A stretch of DNA of 64,000 bases from Bathymodiolus brooksi (Eukaryota > Mollusca > Bivalvia > Mytilida > Modiolidae), in NCBI GenBank assembly GCA_963680875.1, contig OY804579.1:20941804-21005803 (forward strand), written 5' to 3'. A program made the position numbers and the translations under genes. This document shows positions 1 to 15,100 of this stretch, piece by piece. Below the pieces are notes generated by a model. It worked only from the letters and a program-made list of their open reading frames with translations, did not search any database and was not told the DNA's origin. Position 1 is the first letter of the stretch. Every line of letters begins with the position of its first letter.

Positions 1-160
1 TTAATTTATTATTATTTAACCTTAAGATGTGACCAGGCAGTAAAGCATTTCTTTGTAACGCGGACAGGAGACGGGTATACGTTTGGTCATGGAGAATTCT
101 CTGGTGTAGATGATCTGACGAATCATTTTACAAATAAACCAATAATAGGATCTGAATCAG
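1..160 (+). CDS. DAPP1: DAPP1-like exon: C-terminal half of SH2 domain
   Basis: The frame is open from base 1 and reads Y-L-T-L-R-C then DQAVKHFFV, which fits the SH2 core strand, so the exon probably begins before the window. An AG at 25-26 is a less likely acceptor. It ends in phase 1 at donor GTCAGT (161). Confidence 0.85.
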
Positions 161-3100
161 GTCAGTATAAAAAATTCTAGTTCAATTTTATTATTTATTA
201 TAATGTTTATTTTATCAACAATGTTTCTCCCCAACTTTTAAAAGAACATTACATAACTGCCATTGGCAAAAATTTTTAAAATCTTCTCCTCGGAAATTCC
301 AAATTTGTTGTAACTTAGTAGAGACCCTATACAAATATTTCTCATTTTGTCATGATTGAAGTTAAAGTTTTGTCTATTTGTAGTAGCTATTACATTAATA
401 AAAACGTAGATATCTAATTTATCCCAGATAACTTAAAAACACCGAAATTTTAAAGTAAAATTGTAAGTTCCTTTTGAACATGACACAAAGCCAGAAACAA
501 TATGCAGATGATATGTACTAAAAGCATCGATTTGAATTCATGCTCACTTTTTTGCATCTGTGATGTTGAAACTATTGTACATATTTGACACATGATTGAA
601 ATTTTCTATTTTTTTTCAGGGGAAATGACATTGTTAAATCATCCATACCCTCGTAATATAGAGGAACCAAATCTTTATGAGACAATTCGTATTCATGTTC
701 AACTCACCACAGCAGATGATAATGTAAAAGAACCAGAATTATCAGTATGTATATCAATAGTTATACCCCCGCTCCCCGGAGGGGGAGGGGGTACACTGTT
801 TTACCTCTGTCCGTCTGTCCGTCCGTCCTTCCGTCCGTCCAAGATATGTTTATACCCACGCTCCCCGAAGAGGGAGGGAGGTATACTGTTTTACGTCTGT
901 CCGTCCGTCTGTCCGTCCTTCCGTCCGTCCGTCCGTCCGTCCTTCCGTCCGTCCTTCCGTCCATCCAAGATATTTTTGTCGCATTTTTCTCAGTAACTGT
1001 TGATGGCAGAAATCTGATATTTGGTCACAAGCGTCATATAGGTATACCATATTGTGGGTAGTGTTTTTGGACCCGTCAGATTCCTACTTCCTGTTTGCCG
1101 ACTTAGTTGGTTTTTATACACATTGAACATATATGCACATTTTTCGTCACATTTTTGTCAGCAACTATTGATGGCAGAAATCTGATATTTGGTCACAAGC
1201 TTCATATAGGTACCCCATATCGTGGGAAGCGTTTTTGGACCCATCAGATTCCTACTTCCCGTTTGCCGATTTTGTTGATTTTTATACACATTTAACATAC
1301 ATTTGTATATGCATATTTTTCGTCGCATTTTTCTAAGCAACTATGGATGACAGGAATCTGATATTTGGTCACAAGCTTCATATAAATATGCCATATTGTG
1401 GGAAGAGTTTTTGGACCAGTCAGATTTCTATTTCCTGTTTGCCGACTTAGTTGGTTTTTATACACATTGAACATATATGCACATTTTTCGTCACATTTTT
1501 CTCAGCAACTATTGATGGCAGAGATCTGATATTTGGTCACAAGCTTCATATAGGTACCCCATATCGTGGGTAGCGTTTTTGGACCCATCATATTCCTACT
1601 TCCTGTTTGCCGACTTTGTTGATTTTTATACACATTTAACATATATGCTCATTTTCGTCGCATTTTTCTCAGCAACTATTGATGGCAGAAATCTTATATT
1701 TGGTCACAAGCTTCATATAGGTACCCTATATCGTGGGTAGCGTTTTTGGACCCATCATATTCCTACTTCCTGTTTGCTGACTTTGTTGATTTTTATACAC
1801 ATTGAACATATATGCTCATATTTCGTCGCATTTTCTCAGCAACTATTGATGGCAGAAATCAAATATTTGGTCACAAGCTTCATATAGGTACCCCATATCG
1901 TGGGTAGTGTTTTTGGACCCATCAGATTCCAACTTCCTGTTTGCCGACTTAGTTGGTTTTTATACACATTGAACATATATGCACATTTTTCGTCACATTT
2001 TTCTCAGCAACTATTGATGGCAGAAATCTGATATTTGGTCACAAGCTTCATATAGGTACCCCATATCGTGAGTAGCGTTTTTGGACCCATCATATTCCTA
2101 CTTATTTGTATACACATTGAACATACATTTTGTATATGCCCATTTGTCGTCGCATTTTTCTCAGCAACTGTTAATGGCAGAAATCTGACATTTGGTCACA
2201 AGCTTCATATAGGTACCTCATATTGTGGGAAGCGTTTTTTGACCCGTTAGATTCCTACTTCCTGTTTGCCGAAGAGCGGGGGTATCATAAGTGAGCATTA
2301 GTTCACAGTTCATCTTGTTCGTTACATTTTTCTCAGCAACTATCAATGGCAGAAATCTGATATTTGGTCACAAGCTTCATATAGGTATGCCATATTGTGG
2401 GTAGCGTTTTTGGACCCGTCAGATTCCTACTTCCTGTTTGTCGACTTAGTTGGTTTTTATACACATTGAACATATATGCACATTTTTCGTCACATTTTTC
2501 TCAGCAACTATTGATGGCAGAAATCTGATATTTGGTCACAAGCTTCATATAGGTACCCCATATCGTGGGAAGCGTTTTTGGATCCATCAGATTCCTACTT
2601 CCCGTTTGCCGATTTTGTTGATTTTTATACACATTTAACATACATTTGAATATGTACATTTTTCGTCGCATTTTTCTAAGCAACTATGGATGACAGGAAT
2701 CTGATATTTGGTCACAAGCTTCATATAAATATGCCATATTGTGGGTAGCGTTTTTGGACCCGTCAGATTCCTACTTCCTGTTTGTCGACTTAGTTGGTTC
2801 TTATACACATTGAACATATATGCACATTTGTCGTCACATTTTTCTCAGCAACTATTGATGACACAAATCTGATATTTGGTCACAAGCTTCATATAGGTAC
2901 CTCATATTGTGGGAAGCGTTTTTTGACCCGTTAGATTCCTACTTCCTGTTTGCCGAAGAGCGGGGGTATCATAAGTGAGCATTAGTTCACAGTTCATCTT
3001 GTTCGTTACATTTTTCTCAGCAACTATCAATGGCAGAAATCTGATATTTGGTCACAAGCTTCATATAGGTATGCCATATTGTGGGTAGCGTTTTTGGAAC

Positions 3101-6100
3101 CGTCAGATTCCTACTTCCTGTTTGTCGACTTAGTTGGTTTTTATACACATTGAACATATATGCACATTTTTCGTCACATTTTTCTCAGCAACTATTGATG
3201 GCAGAAATCTGATATTTGGTCACAAGCTTCATATAGGTACCCCATATCGTGGGTAGCGTTTTTGGACCCATCATATTCCTACTTCCTGTTTGCCGACTTT
3301 GTTGATTTGTATACACATTGAACATACATTTTGTATATGCCCATTTTTCGTCACATTTTTCTCAGCAACTGTTGATGACACAAATCTGATATTTGGTCAC
3401 TAGCTTCATATAGGTACCCCATATCGTGGGTAGCCTTTTTGGACCCATCATATTCCTACTTCCTGTTTGCCGACTTTGTTGATTTTTATACACATTTAAC
3501 ATACATTTGAATATGTACATTTTTCGTCGCATTTTTCTAAGCAACTATGGATGACAGGAATCTGATATTTGGTCACAAGCTTCATATAGGTATGCCATAT
3601 TGTGGGTAGCGTTTATGGACCCGTCAGATTCCTACTTCCTGTTTGTCGACTTAGTTGGTTCTTATACACATTGAACATATATGCACATTTGTCGTCACAT
3701 TTTTCTCAGCAACTATTGATGACACAAATCTGATATTTGGTCACAAGCTTCATATAGGTACCCCATATCGTGGGTAGCGTTTTTGGACCCATCATATTCC
3801 TACTTCCTGTTTGCCGAATTTGTTGATTTGTATACACATTGAACATACATTTTGTATATGCCCATTTTTCGTCACATTTTTCTCAGCAACTGTTGATGAC
3901 ACAAATCTGATATTTGGTCACAAGCTTCATATAGGTACCCCATATCGTGGGTAGCCTTTTTGGACCCATCATATTCCTACTTCCTGTTTGCCGACTTTGT
4001 TGATTTTTATACACATTGAACATATATGCTAATTTTTTGTGGCATTTTTCTCGGCAACTATTGATGGCAGAAATCTGATATTTGGTCACAAGCTTCATAT
4101 AGGTACCCTATATCGTGGGAAGCGTTTTTGGACCCATCATATTCCTACTTCCTGTTTGCCGACTTTGTTGATTTGTATACACATTGAACATACATTTTGT
4201 ATATGCCCATTTTTCGTCGCATTTTTCTCAGCAACTGTTGATGGCAGAAATCTGATATTTGGTCACAAGCTTCATATAGGTACCCCATATCGTGGGTAGT
4301 GTTTTTGGACCCATCATATTCCTACTTCCCGTTTGCTGACTTTGTTAATTTTTATACACATTGAACATATATGCTCATTTTTCGTCGCATTTTTCTCAGC
4401 AACTATTGATGGCAGAAATCTGATATTTGGTCACAAGCTTCATATAGGTACCCCATATCGTGGGAAGCGTTTTTGGACCCATCAGATTCGTACTTCCTGT
4501 TTGCCGATTTTGTTGATTTTTATACACATTTAACATACATTTGTATATGTACATTTTTCGTCGCATTTTTCTAAGCAACTATGGATGACAGGAATCTGAT
4601 ATTTGGTCACAAGCTTCATATAAATATGCCATATTGTGGGAAGCGTTTTTGGACCCGTCAGATTCCTACTTCCTGTTTGCCGACTTTGTTGATTTTTATA
4701 CACATTGAACATATATGCTCATTTTTCGTCGCATTTTTCTCAGCAACTATTGATGGCAGAAATCTGATATTTGGTCACAAGCTTCATATAGGTACCTCAT
4801 ATCGTGGTTAGCCTTTTTGGACCCATCATATTCCTACTTCCCGTTTGCTGACTTTGTTGATTTTTATACACATTGAACATATATGCACATTTTTCGTCAC
4901 ATTTTTCTCAGCAACTATTGATGGCAGAAATCTGATATTTGGTCACAAGCTTCATATAGGTACCCCATATCGTGGGAAGCGTTTTTGGACCCATCAGATT
5001 CGTACTTCCTGTTTGCCGATTTTGTTGATTTTTATACACATTTAACATACATTTGTATATGTACATTTTTCGTCGCATTTTTCTAAGCAACTATGGATGA
5101 CAGGAATCTGATATTTGGTCACAAGCTTCATATAAATATGCCATATTGTGGGAAGCGTTTTTGGACCCGTCAGATTCCTACTTCCTGTTTGCCGACTTTG
5201 TTGATTTTTATACACATTGAACATATATGCTCATTTTTCGTCGCATTTTTCTCGGCAACTATTGATGGCAGAAATCTGATATTTGGTCACAAGCTTCATA
5301 TAGGTACCCCATATCGTGGGTAGCCTTTTTGGACCCATCATATTCCTACTTCCCGTTTGCTGACTTTGTTGATTTTTATACATATTGAACATATATGCTC
5401 ATTTTTCGTCGCATTTTTCTCAGCAACTATTGATGGCAGAAATCTGATATTTGGTCACAAGCTTCATATAGGTACCCCATATCGTGGGAAGCGTTTTTGG
5501 ACCCGTCAGATTCCTACTTCCTGTTTGCCGACTTTGTTGATTTTTATACACATTGAACATATATGCTCATATTTCGTCGCATTTTTCTCAGCAACTATTG
5601 ATGGCAGAAATCAAATATTTGGTCACAAGCTTCATATAGGTACCCCATATCGTGGGTAGTGTTTTTGGACCCATCATATTCCTACTTCCTGTTTGCCGAC
5701 TTTGTTGATTTGTATACACATTGAACATACATTTTGTATATGCCCATTTGTCGTCGCATTTTTCTCAGCAACTGTTAATGGCAGAAATCTGACCTTTGGT
5801 CACAAGCTTCATATAGGTACCTCATATTGTGGGAAGCGTTTTTTGACCCGTTAGATTCCTACTTCCTGTTTGCCGACTTTGTTGATTTTTATACACATTG
5901 AACATATATGCTCATTTTTCGTCGCATTTTTCTCAGCAACTGTTGATGGCAGAAATCTGATATTTGGTCACAAGCTTCATATAGGTACCCCATATCGTGG
6001 GTAGCCTTTTTGGACCCATCATATTCCTACTTCCCGTTTGCTGACTTTGTTGATTTTTATACACATTGAACATATATGCTCATTTTTCGTCGCATTTTTC

Positions 6101-9100
6101 TCAGCAACTATTGATGGCAGAAATCTGATATTTGGTCACAAGCTTCATATAGGTACCCCATATCGTGGGAAGCGTTTTTGGACCCATCAGATTCGTACTT
6201 CCTGTTTGCCGATTTTGTTGATTTTTATACACATTTAACATACATTTGTATATGTACATTTTTCGTCGCATTTTTCTAAGCAACTATGGATGACAGGAAT
6301 CTGATATTTGGTCACAAGCTTCATATAAATATGCCATATTGTGGGAAGCGTTTTTGGACCCGTCAGATTCCTACTTCCTGTTTGCCGACTTTGTTGATTT
6401 TTATACACATTGAACATATATGCTCATTTTTCGTCGCATTTTTCTCAGCAACTATTGATGGCAGAAATCTGATATTTGGTCACAAGCTTCATATAGGTAC
6501 CCCATATCGTGGGTAGCCTTTTTGGACCCATCATATTCCTACTTCCCGTTTGCTGACTTTGTTGATTTTTATACACATTGAACATATATGCTCATATTTC
6601 GTCGCATTTTTCTCAGCAACTATTGATGGCAGAAATCAAATATTTGGTCACAAGCTTCATATAGGTACCCCATATCGTGGGTAGTGTTTTTGGACCCATC
6701 ATATTCCTACTTCCTGTTTGCCGACTGTGTTGATTTGTATACACATTGAACATACATTTTGTATATGCCCATTTGTCGTCGCATTTTTCTCAGCAACTGT
6801 TAATGGCAGAAATCTGACATTTGGTCACAAGCTTCATATAGGTACCTCATATTGTGGGAAGCGTTTTTTGACCCGTTAGATTCCTACTTCCTGTTTGCCG
6901 AAGAGCGGGGGTATCATAAGTGAGCATTAGTTCACAGTTCATCTTGTTCGTTACATTTTTCTCAGCAACTATCAATGGCAGAAATCTGATATTTGGTCAC
7001 AAGCTTCATATAGGTATGCCATATTGTGGGTAGCGTTTTTGGACCCGTCAGATTCCTACTTCCTGTTTGCCGACTTTGTTGATTTTTATACACATTGAAC
7101 ATATATGCTCATTTTTCGTCGCATTTTTCTCAGCAACTATTGATGGCAGAAATCTGATATTTGGTCACAAGCTTCATATAGGTACCCCATATCGTGGGTA
7201 GCCTTTTTGGACCCATCATATTCCTACTTCCCGTTTGCTGACTTTGTTGATTTTTATACACATTGAACATATATGCTCATTTTTCGTCGCATTTTTCTCA
7301 GCAACTATTGATGGCAGAAATCTGATATTTGGTCACAAGCTTCATATAGGTACCCCATATCGTGGGAAGCGTTTTTGGACCCATCAGATTCGTACTTCCT
7401 GTTTGCCGATTTTGTTGATTTTTATACACATTTAACATACATTTGTATATGTACATTTTTCGTCGCATTTTTCTCAGCAACTATGGATGACAGGAATCTG
7501 ATATTTGGTCACAAGCTTCATATAAATATGCCATATTGTGGGAAGCGTTTTTGGACCCATCAGATTCCTACTTCCCGTTTGCCGATTTTGTTGATTTTTA
7601 TACACATTTAACATACATTTGAATATGTACATTTTTCGTCGCATTTTTCTAAGCAACTATGGATGACAGGAATCTGATATTTGGTCACAAGCTTCATATA
7701 GGTATGCCATATTGTGGGTAGCGTTTTTGGACCCGTCAGATTCCTACTTCCTGTTTGTCTCTATTAACTGAAGCTGACCATAACTTTGTTATTCCTAAGA
7801 GAAAACAGTATTACTGGTACACCTTTAAAAAAGGGGAAAATATTAAGTGGCCACTCATTACAGGCATTTTTGGGAAATTTTTGGGTATGTATGAGCCTCT
7901 ATTTACATAACCTATTATAATAGACCAGTGAAAGTTATCTATTGTTTAGAGCCCATAATGTACCAAGTTTAACCATATCATTCATTTATATTACATTCAT
8001 ATCATTTACTGATCAATTACACAATATTCCTTAAAAAGTGCAGCCTTAGCTTGCAGTAGTCCATATAATTATGTAGAATAAAGAAAGGTTATATGCTTTT
8101 ATGAAATCAGAATTGAGAAACCTAATTTGTATTTTTTTTTTTTTACAGATAAACTCAAAAGAAGGCTATATTACTAAACTTGGTGATATTTTCAAGGTAA
8201 GTGAAATTATGATTTTGCTGATATGGGAAATGTGATCAAGCATTGAACTTTAAAACAAGGGGCTTGTTAATGCAAATTTGTGCAGTGGTAAACAGGAGAA
8301 TTAATATTTTGTTTGACACTGACCATTATTGTAGGCTGGAGTTGTAATTTATATTATACCAACCATAAATATATGTTTTATTTGACACTGGCAATTCAGA
8401 CTGAGGGTTTAATCTGAAGTCATGTAATTTTCATGCTTTAAAATGTATTTTAACCATTGGCCAGCAGGGTATGGTAAGGGGCCTTGTTTTAATTTATTTC
8501 TGCTCTCCATAAAAAAAGATTAGGGAACAAGCACGAGCCTTAATATACAATGTTCAAGTGCTCAGTATTTCTGTTATATTCATAATGAGAACAAGTCTAC
8601 ACACATTGATTTGTATAGGTCAAATGTCAGGTGCCTGGATTGATGTTTAGATTGCCAGGTAAAAGGTGGTGCCTGGATTGATGTTTAGATTGCCAGGTAA
8701 AAGGTGGTGCCTGGATTGATGCTTAGAATGCCAGGTAAAAGGTGGTGCCTGGATTGATGTTTAGATTGCCAGGTAAAAGGTGGTGCCTGGATTGATGTTT
8801 AGATTGCCAGGTAAAAGGTGGTGCCTGGATTGATGTTTAGATTGCCAGGTAAAAGGTGCTGCCTGGATTGATGTTTAGATTGCCAGGTAAAAGGTGGTGC
8901 CTGGATTAATGCTTAGAATGCCAGGTAAACGGTGGTGCCTGGATTGATGTTTAGATTGCCAGGTAAAAGGGGGTGCCTGGATTGATGTTTAGATTGCCAG
9001 GTAAAAGGTGGTGCCTGGATTGATGTTTAGATTGCCAGTTAAAAGGTGGTGCCTGGATTGATGTTTAGATTGCCAGTTAAAAGGTGGTGCCTGGATTGAT

Positions 9101-12100
9101 GTTTAGATTGCCAGGTAAAAGGTGGTGCCTGGATTGATGTTTAGATTGCCAGGTAAAAGGTGGTGCCTGGATTGATGTTTAGATTGCCAGGTCAAAGGTG
9201 GTGCCTGGTTTGATGTTTAGATTGCTAGGTAAAAGGTGGTGCCTGGATTGATGTTTAGATTGCCATGTAAAAGGTGGTGCCTGGATTGATGTTTAGATTG
9301 CGAGGTAAAAGGTGGTGCCTGGATTGATGTTTAGATTGCCAGGTCAAAGGTGGTGCCTGGATTGATGTTTAGATTGCCAGTTAAAAGGTGGTGCCTGGAT
9401 TGATGTTTAGGTTGCCAGGTAAAAGGTGGTGCCTAGATTGATGTTTAGATTGCCAGGTAAAAGGTGGTGCCTGGATTGATGTTTAGATTGCCAGGTCAAA
9501 GGTGGTGCCTGGATTGATGTTTAGATTGTCAGGTAAAAGGTGGTGCCTAGATTGATGTTTAGATTGCCAGATCAAAGGTGGTGCCTGGATTGATGTTTAG
9601 ATTGCCATATAAAAGGTGGTGCCTGGATTGATGTTTAGATTGCCAGGTAAAAGGTGGTGCCTGGATTGATGTTTAGATTGCCAGGTCAAAGGTGGTGCCT
9701 GGATTGATGTTTAGATTGCCGGGTAAAAGGTGGTGCCTAGATTGATGTTTAGATTGCCAGGTAAAAGGTGGTGCCTGGATTGATGTTTAGATTGCCAGGT
9801 AAAAGGTGGTGCCTAGATTGATGCTTAGAATGCCAGGTAAAAGGTGGTGCCTGGATTGATGTTTAGATTGCCAGGTAAAAGGTGGTGCCTGGATTGATGT
9901 TTAGATTGCCAGGTAAAAGGTGGTGCCTGGATTGATGCTTAGAATGCCAGGTAAAAGGTGGTGCCTGGATTGATGTCTAGATTGCCAGGTAAAAGGTGGT
10001 GCCTGGATTGATGTTTAGATTGCCAGGTCAAAGGTGGTGCCTGGATTGATGTTTAGATTTCCAGGTGAAAGGTGGTGCCTGGATTGATGTTTAGATTGCC
10101 AGGTAAAAGGTGGTGCCTGGATTGATGTTTAGATTGCCAGGTAAAAGGTGGTGCCTGGATTGATGTTTAGATTGCCAGCTCAAAGGTGGTGCCTGGATTT
10201 ATATTTAGATTGCCAGGTAAAAGGTGGTGACTGGATTGATGTTTAGATTGCCAGGTAAAAGGTGGTGCCTGGATTGATGTTTAGATTGCCAGGTAAAAGG
10301 TGGTGCCTGGATTGATGTTTAGATTGCCAGGTAAAAGGTGGTGCCTGGATTGATGTTTAGATTGCCATGTAAAAGGTGGTGCCTGGATTGATGCTTAGAA
10401 TGCCAGGTAAAAGGTGGTTCCTGGATTGATGTTTAGATTGCCAGGTAAAAGGTGATTCCTGGATTGATGTTTAGATTGCCAGGTAAAAGGTGGTCCCTGG
10501 ATTGATGTTTAGATTGCCAGGTAAAAGGTGGTGCCTGGATTGATGTTTAGATTGCCAGGTAAAAGGTGGAGCCTGGATTGATGTTTAGATTGCCATAGGT
10601 AAAAGGTGGTGCCTGGATTGATGTTTAGATTGCCAGGTAAAAGGTGGTGCCTGGATTGATGTTTAGATTGCCAGTTAAAAGGTGGTGCCTGGATTGATGT
10701 TTAGATTGCGAGGTAAAAGGTGGTGCCTGGATTGATGTTTAGATTGCCAGGTAAAAGGTGGTGCCTGGATTGATGTTTAGATTGCCAGGTAAAAGGTGGT
10801 GCCTGGATTGATGTTTAGATTGCCAGGTAAAAGGTGCTGCCTGGATTGATGTCTAGATTGCCAGGAAAAAAGTGGTGCCTGGATTGATGTTTAGATTGCC
10901 AGGTAAAAGGTGGTGCCTGGATTGATGTTTAGATTGCCAGGTAAAAGGTGGTGCCTGGATTGATGTTTAGATTGTCAGGTAAAAGGTGGTGCCTGGATTG
11001 ATGTTTAGATTGCCAGGTAAAAGGTGGTGCCTGGATTGATGTTTAGATTGCCAGGTAAAAGGTGGTGCCTAGATTGATGTTTAGATGCCAGGTAAAAGGT
11101 GGTGCCTGGATTGATGCTTAGAATGCCAGGTAAAAGGTGGTGCCTGGATTGATGTCTAGATTGCCAGGTAAAAGGTGGTGCCTGGATTGATGTTTAGATT
11201 GCCAGGTCAAAGGTGGTGCCTGGATTGATGTTTAGATTTCCAGGTCAAAGGTGGTGCCTGGATTGATGTTTAGATTGCCAGGTAAAAGGTGGTGCCTGGA
11301 TTGATGTTTAGATTGCCAGGTAAAAGGTGGTGCCTGGATTGATGTTTAGATTGCCAGGTAAAAGGTGGTGCCTGGATTGATGTTTAGATTGCCAGGTAAA
11401 AGGTGGTGCCTGGATTGATGCTTAGATTGCCAGGTAAAAGGTGGTGCCTGGATTGATGTTTAGATTGCCAGGTAAAAGGTGGTGCCTGGATTGATGTTTA
11501 GATTTCCAGGTAAAAGGTGGTGCCTGGATTGATGTTTAGATTGCCAAGTAAAAGGTGGTGCCTGGATTGATGTCTAAATTGCCAGGTAAAAGGTGGTGCT
11601 TGGATTGATGTTTAGATTGCCAGGTCAAAGGTGGTGCCTGGATTGATGTTTAGATTGCCAGGTCAAAGGTCAGGTGCCTGGATTGATGTTTAGATTGCCA
11701 GGTAAAAGGTGGTGCCTGGATTGATGTTTAGATTGCCAGGTAAAAGGTGGTGCCTGGATTGATGCTTAGATTGCCAGGTAAAAGGTGGTGCCTGGATTGA
11801 TGCTTAGAATGCCAGATAAAAGGTGGTGCCTGGATTGATGTTTAGATTGCCAGGTAAAAGGTGGTGCCTGGATTGATGTTTAGATTTTCAGGTAAAAGGT
11901 GGTGCCTGGATTGATGTTTAGATTGCCAGGTAAAAGGTGGTGCCTGGATTGATGTTTAGATTGACAGGTAAAAGGTGGTGCCTGGATTGATGTTTAGATT
12001 GCCAGGTAAAAGGTGGTGCCTGGATTGATGTTTAGACTGCCATGTAAAAGGTGGTGCCTGGATTGATGTCTAAATTGCCAGGTAAAAGGTGATGCCTGGA

Positions 12101-15100
12101 TTGATGTTTAGATTGCCAGGTCAAAGGTCAGGTGCCTGGATTGATGTTTAGATTGCCAGGTAAAAGGTGGTGCCTGGATTGATGTTTAGATTGCCAGGTA
12201 AAAGGTGGTGCCTGGATTGATGCTTAGAATGCCAGTTAAAAGGTGGTGCCTGGATTGATGTTTAGATTGCCAGGTAAAAGGTGGTGCCTGGATTGATGCT
12301 TAGAATGCCAGGTAAAAGGTGGTGCCTGGATTGATGTTTAGATTGCCAGGTAAAAGGTGGTGCCTGGATTGATGTTTAGATTGCCAGGTAAAAGGTGGTC
12401 CCTGGATTGATGTTTAGATTGCCAGTTAAAAGGTGGTGCCTGGATTGATGTTTAGATTGCCAGGTAAAAGGTGGTGCCTGGATTGATGTTTAGAATGCCA
12501 GGTAAAAGGTGGTGCCCGGATTGATGCTTAGATTTCCAGGTAAAAGGTGGTGCCTGGATTGATGTTTAGATTGCCAGGTAAAAGGTGGTCCCTGGATTGA
12601 TGTTTAGATTGCCAGTTAAAAGGTGGTGCCTGGATTGATGTTTAGATTGCCAGGTAAAAGGTGGTGCTTGGATTGATGTCTAGATTGCCAGGTAAAAGGT
12701 GGTGCCTGGATTGATGTTTAGATTGCCAGGTAAAAGGTGGTGCCTGGATTGATGTTTAGATTGCCAGGTAAAAGGTGGTGCCTGGATTGATATTTAGATT
12801 GCCAGGTAAAAGGTGGTGCCTGGATTGATGTTTAGATTGCCAGGTAAAAGGTGGTGCCTGGATTGATGTTTAGATTGCCAGGTAAAAGGTGGTGCCTGGA
12901 TTGATGTCTAAATTGCCAGGTAAAAAGTGGTGCATGGATTGATGTTTAGATTTCCAGGTAAAAGGTGGTGCCTGGATTGATGTTTAGATTGCCAGGTAAA
13001 AGGTGGTGCCTGGATTGATGTTTAGATTGCCAGGTAAAAGGTGGTGCCTGGATTGATGCTTAGAATGCCAGTTAAAAGGTGGTGCCTGGATTGATGTTTA
13101 GATTGCCAGGTAAAAGGTGGTCCCTGGATTGATGTTTAGATTGCCAGGTAAAAGGTGGTGCCTGGATTGATGTTTAGATTGCCAGGTAAAAGGTGGTGCC
13201 TGGATTGATGTTTAGATTGCCAGGTAAAAGGTGGTGCCTGGATTGATGTTTAGATTGCCAGGTAAAAGGTGGTGCCTGGATTGATGTTTAGATTGCCAGT
13301 TAAAAGGTGGTGCCTGGATTGATGTTTAGATTGCCAGGTAAAAGGTGGTGCCTGGATTGATGTCTAAATTGCCAGGTAAAAGGTGGTCCCTGGATTGATG
13401 TTTAGATTGCCAGGTCAAAGGTGGTGCCTGGGTTGATGTTTAGATTGCCAGGTCAAAGGTCAGGTGCCTGGATTGATGTTTAGATTGCCAGGTAAAAGGT
13501 GGTGCCTGGATTGATGTTTAGATTGCCAGGTAAAAGGTGGTGCCTGGATTGATGCTTAGATTGCCAGGTAAAAGGTGGTGCCTGGATTGATGTTTAGATT
13601 GCCAGGTAAAAGGTGGTGCCTGGATTGATGTCTAGATTGCCAGGTAAAAGGTGGTGCCTAGATTGATGTTTAGATTGCCAGGTAAAAGGTGGTGCCTGGA
13701 TTGATGCTTAGAATGCCAGGTAAAAGGTGGTGCCTTGATTGATGTTTAGATTGCCAGGTAAAAGGTGGTGCCTGGATTGATGCTTAGAATGCCAGGTAAA
13801 AGGTGGTGCCCGGATTGATATTTAGATTTCCAGGTAAAAGGTGGTGCCTGGATTGATGTTTAGATTGCCAGGTAAAAGGTGGTCCCTGGATTGATGTTTA
13901 GATTGCCAGTTAAAAGGTGGTGCCTGGATTGATGTTTAGATTGCCAGGTAAAAGGTGGTGCCTGGATTGATGTCTAGATTGCCAGGTAAAAGGTGGTGCC
14001 TGGATTGATGTTTAGATTGTCAGGTAAAAGGTGGTGCCTGGATTGATGTTTAGATTGCGAGGTAAAAGGTGGTGCCTGGATTGATGTTTAGATTGCCAGG
14101 TAAAAGGTGGTGCCTGGATTGATGTTTAGATTGCCAGGTAAAATGTGGTGCCTGGATTGATGTTTAGATTGCCAGGTAAAAGGTGGTGCCTGGATTGATG
14201 TCTAAATTGCCAGGTAAAAGGTGGTGCATGGATTGATGTTTAGATTTCCAGGTAAAAGGTGGTGCCTGGATTGATGTTTGGATTGCCAGGTAAAAGGTGG
14301 TGCCTGGATTGATGTTTAGATTGCCAGGTAAAAGGTGGTGCCTGGATTGATGCTTAGAATGCCAGTTAAAAGGTGGTGCCTGGATTGATGTTTAGATTGC
14401 CAGGTAAAAGGTGGTGCCTGGATTGATGCTTAGAATGCCAGGTAAAAGGTGGTGCCCGGATTGATGTTTAGATTGCCAGGTAAAAGGTGGTGCCTGGATT
14501 GATGTTTAGATTGCCAGGTAAAAGGTGGTGCCTGGATTGATGTTTAGATTGCCATAGGTAAAAGGTGGTGCCTGGATTGATGTTTAGAATGTAAGGTAAA
14601 AGGTGGTGCCTGGATTGATGTTTAGAATGTAAGGTAAAAGGTGGTGCCTGGATTGATGTTTAGATTGCCAGGTAAAAGGTGGTGCCTGGATTGATGTCTA
14701 GATTGCCAGGTAAAAGGTGGTGCCTGGATTGATGTTTAGATTGCCAGGTAAAAGGTGGTGTCTGGATTGATGTCTAGATTGCCAGGTAAAAGGTGGTGCT
14801 TGGATTGATGTTTAGATTGCCAGGTCAAAGGTGGTGCCTAGATTGATGTTTAGATTGCCAGGTAAAAGGTGGTGACTGGATTGATGTTTAGATTGCCAGG
14901 TAAAAGGTGGTGCCTGGATTGATGCTTAGATTGCCAGGTCAAAGGTGGTGCCTAGATTGATGTTTAGATTGCCAGGTAAAATGTGGTTCCTGGATTGATG
15001 TTTAGATTGCCAGGTAAAGGGTGGTGCCTGGATTGATGTTTGGATTGCCAGGTAAAAGGTGGTGCCTGGATTGATGTTTAGATTGCCAGGTAAAAGGTGG

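Noticed and set aside
592..1061. 134- and 104-codon frames at the left edge of the array
   Set aside because: The first is the real 620-744 exon read through its donor into the hairpin-ended repeat; the second is repeat only.
1107..7656. Many 60-100 codon frames on both strands
   Set aside because: They recur with the ~170-bp unit, overlap on opposite strands and lack splice signals; a by-product of repeat sequence.
762..7758. Centromere-like satellite because the unit is near 171 bp
   Set aside because: The array sits inside an intron, has hairpin transposon-like ends and no similarity to alpha satellite beyond length.
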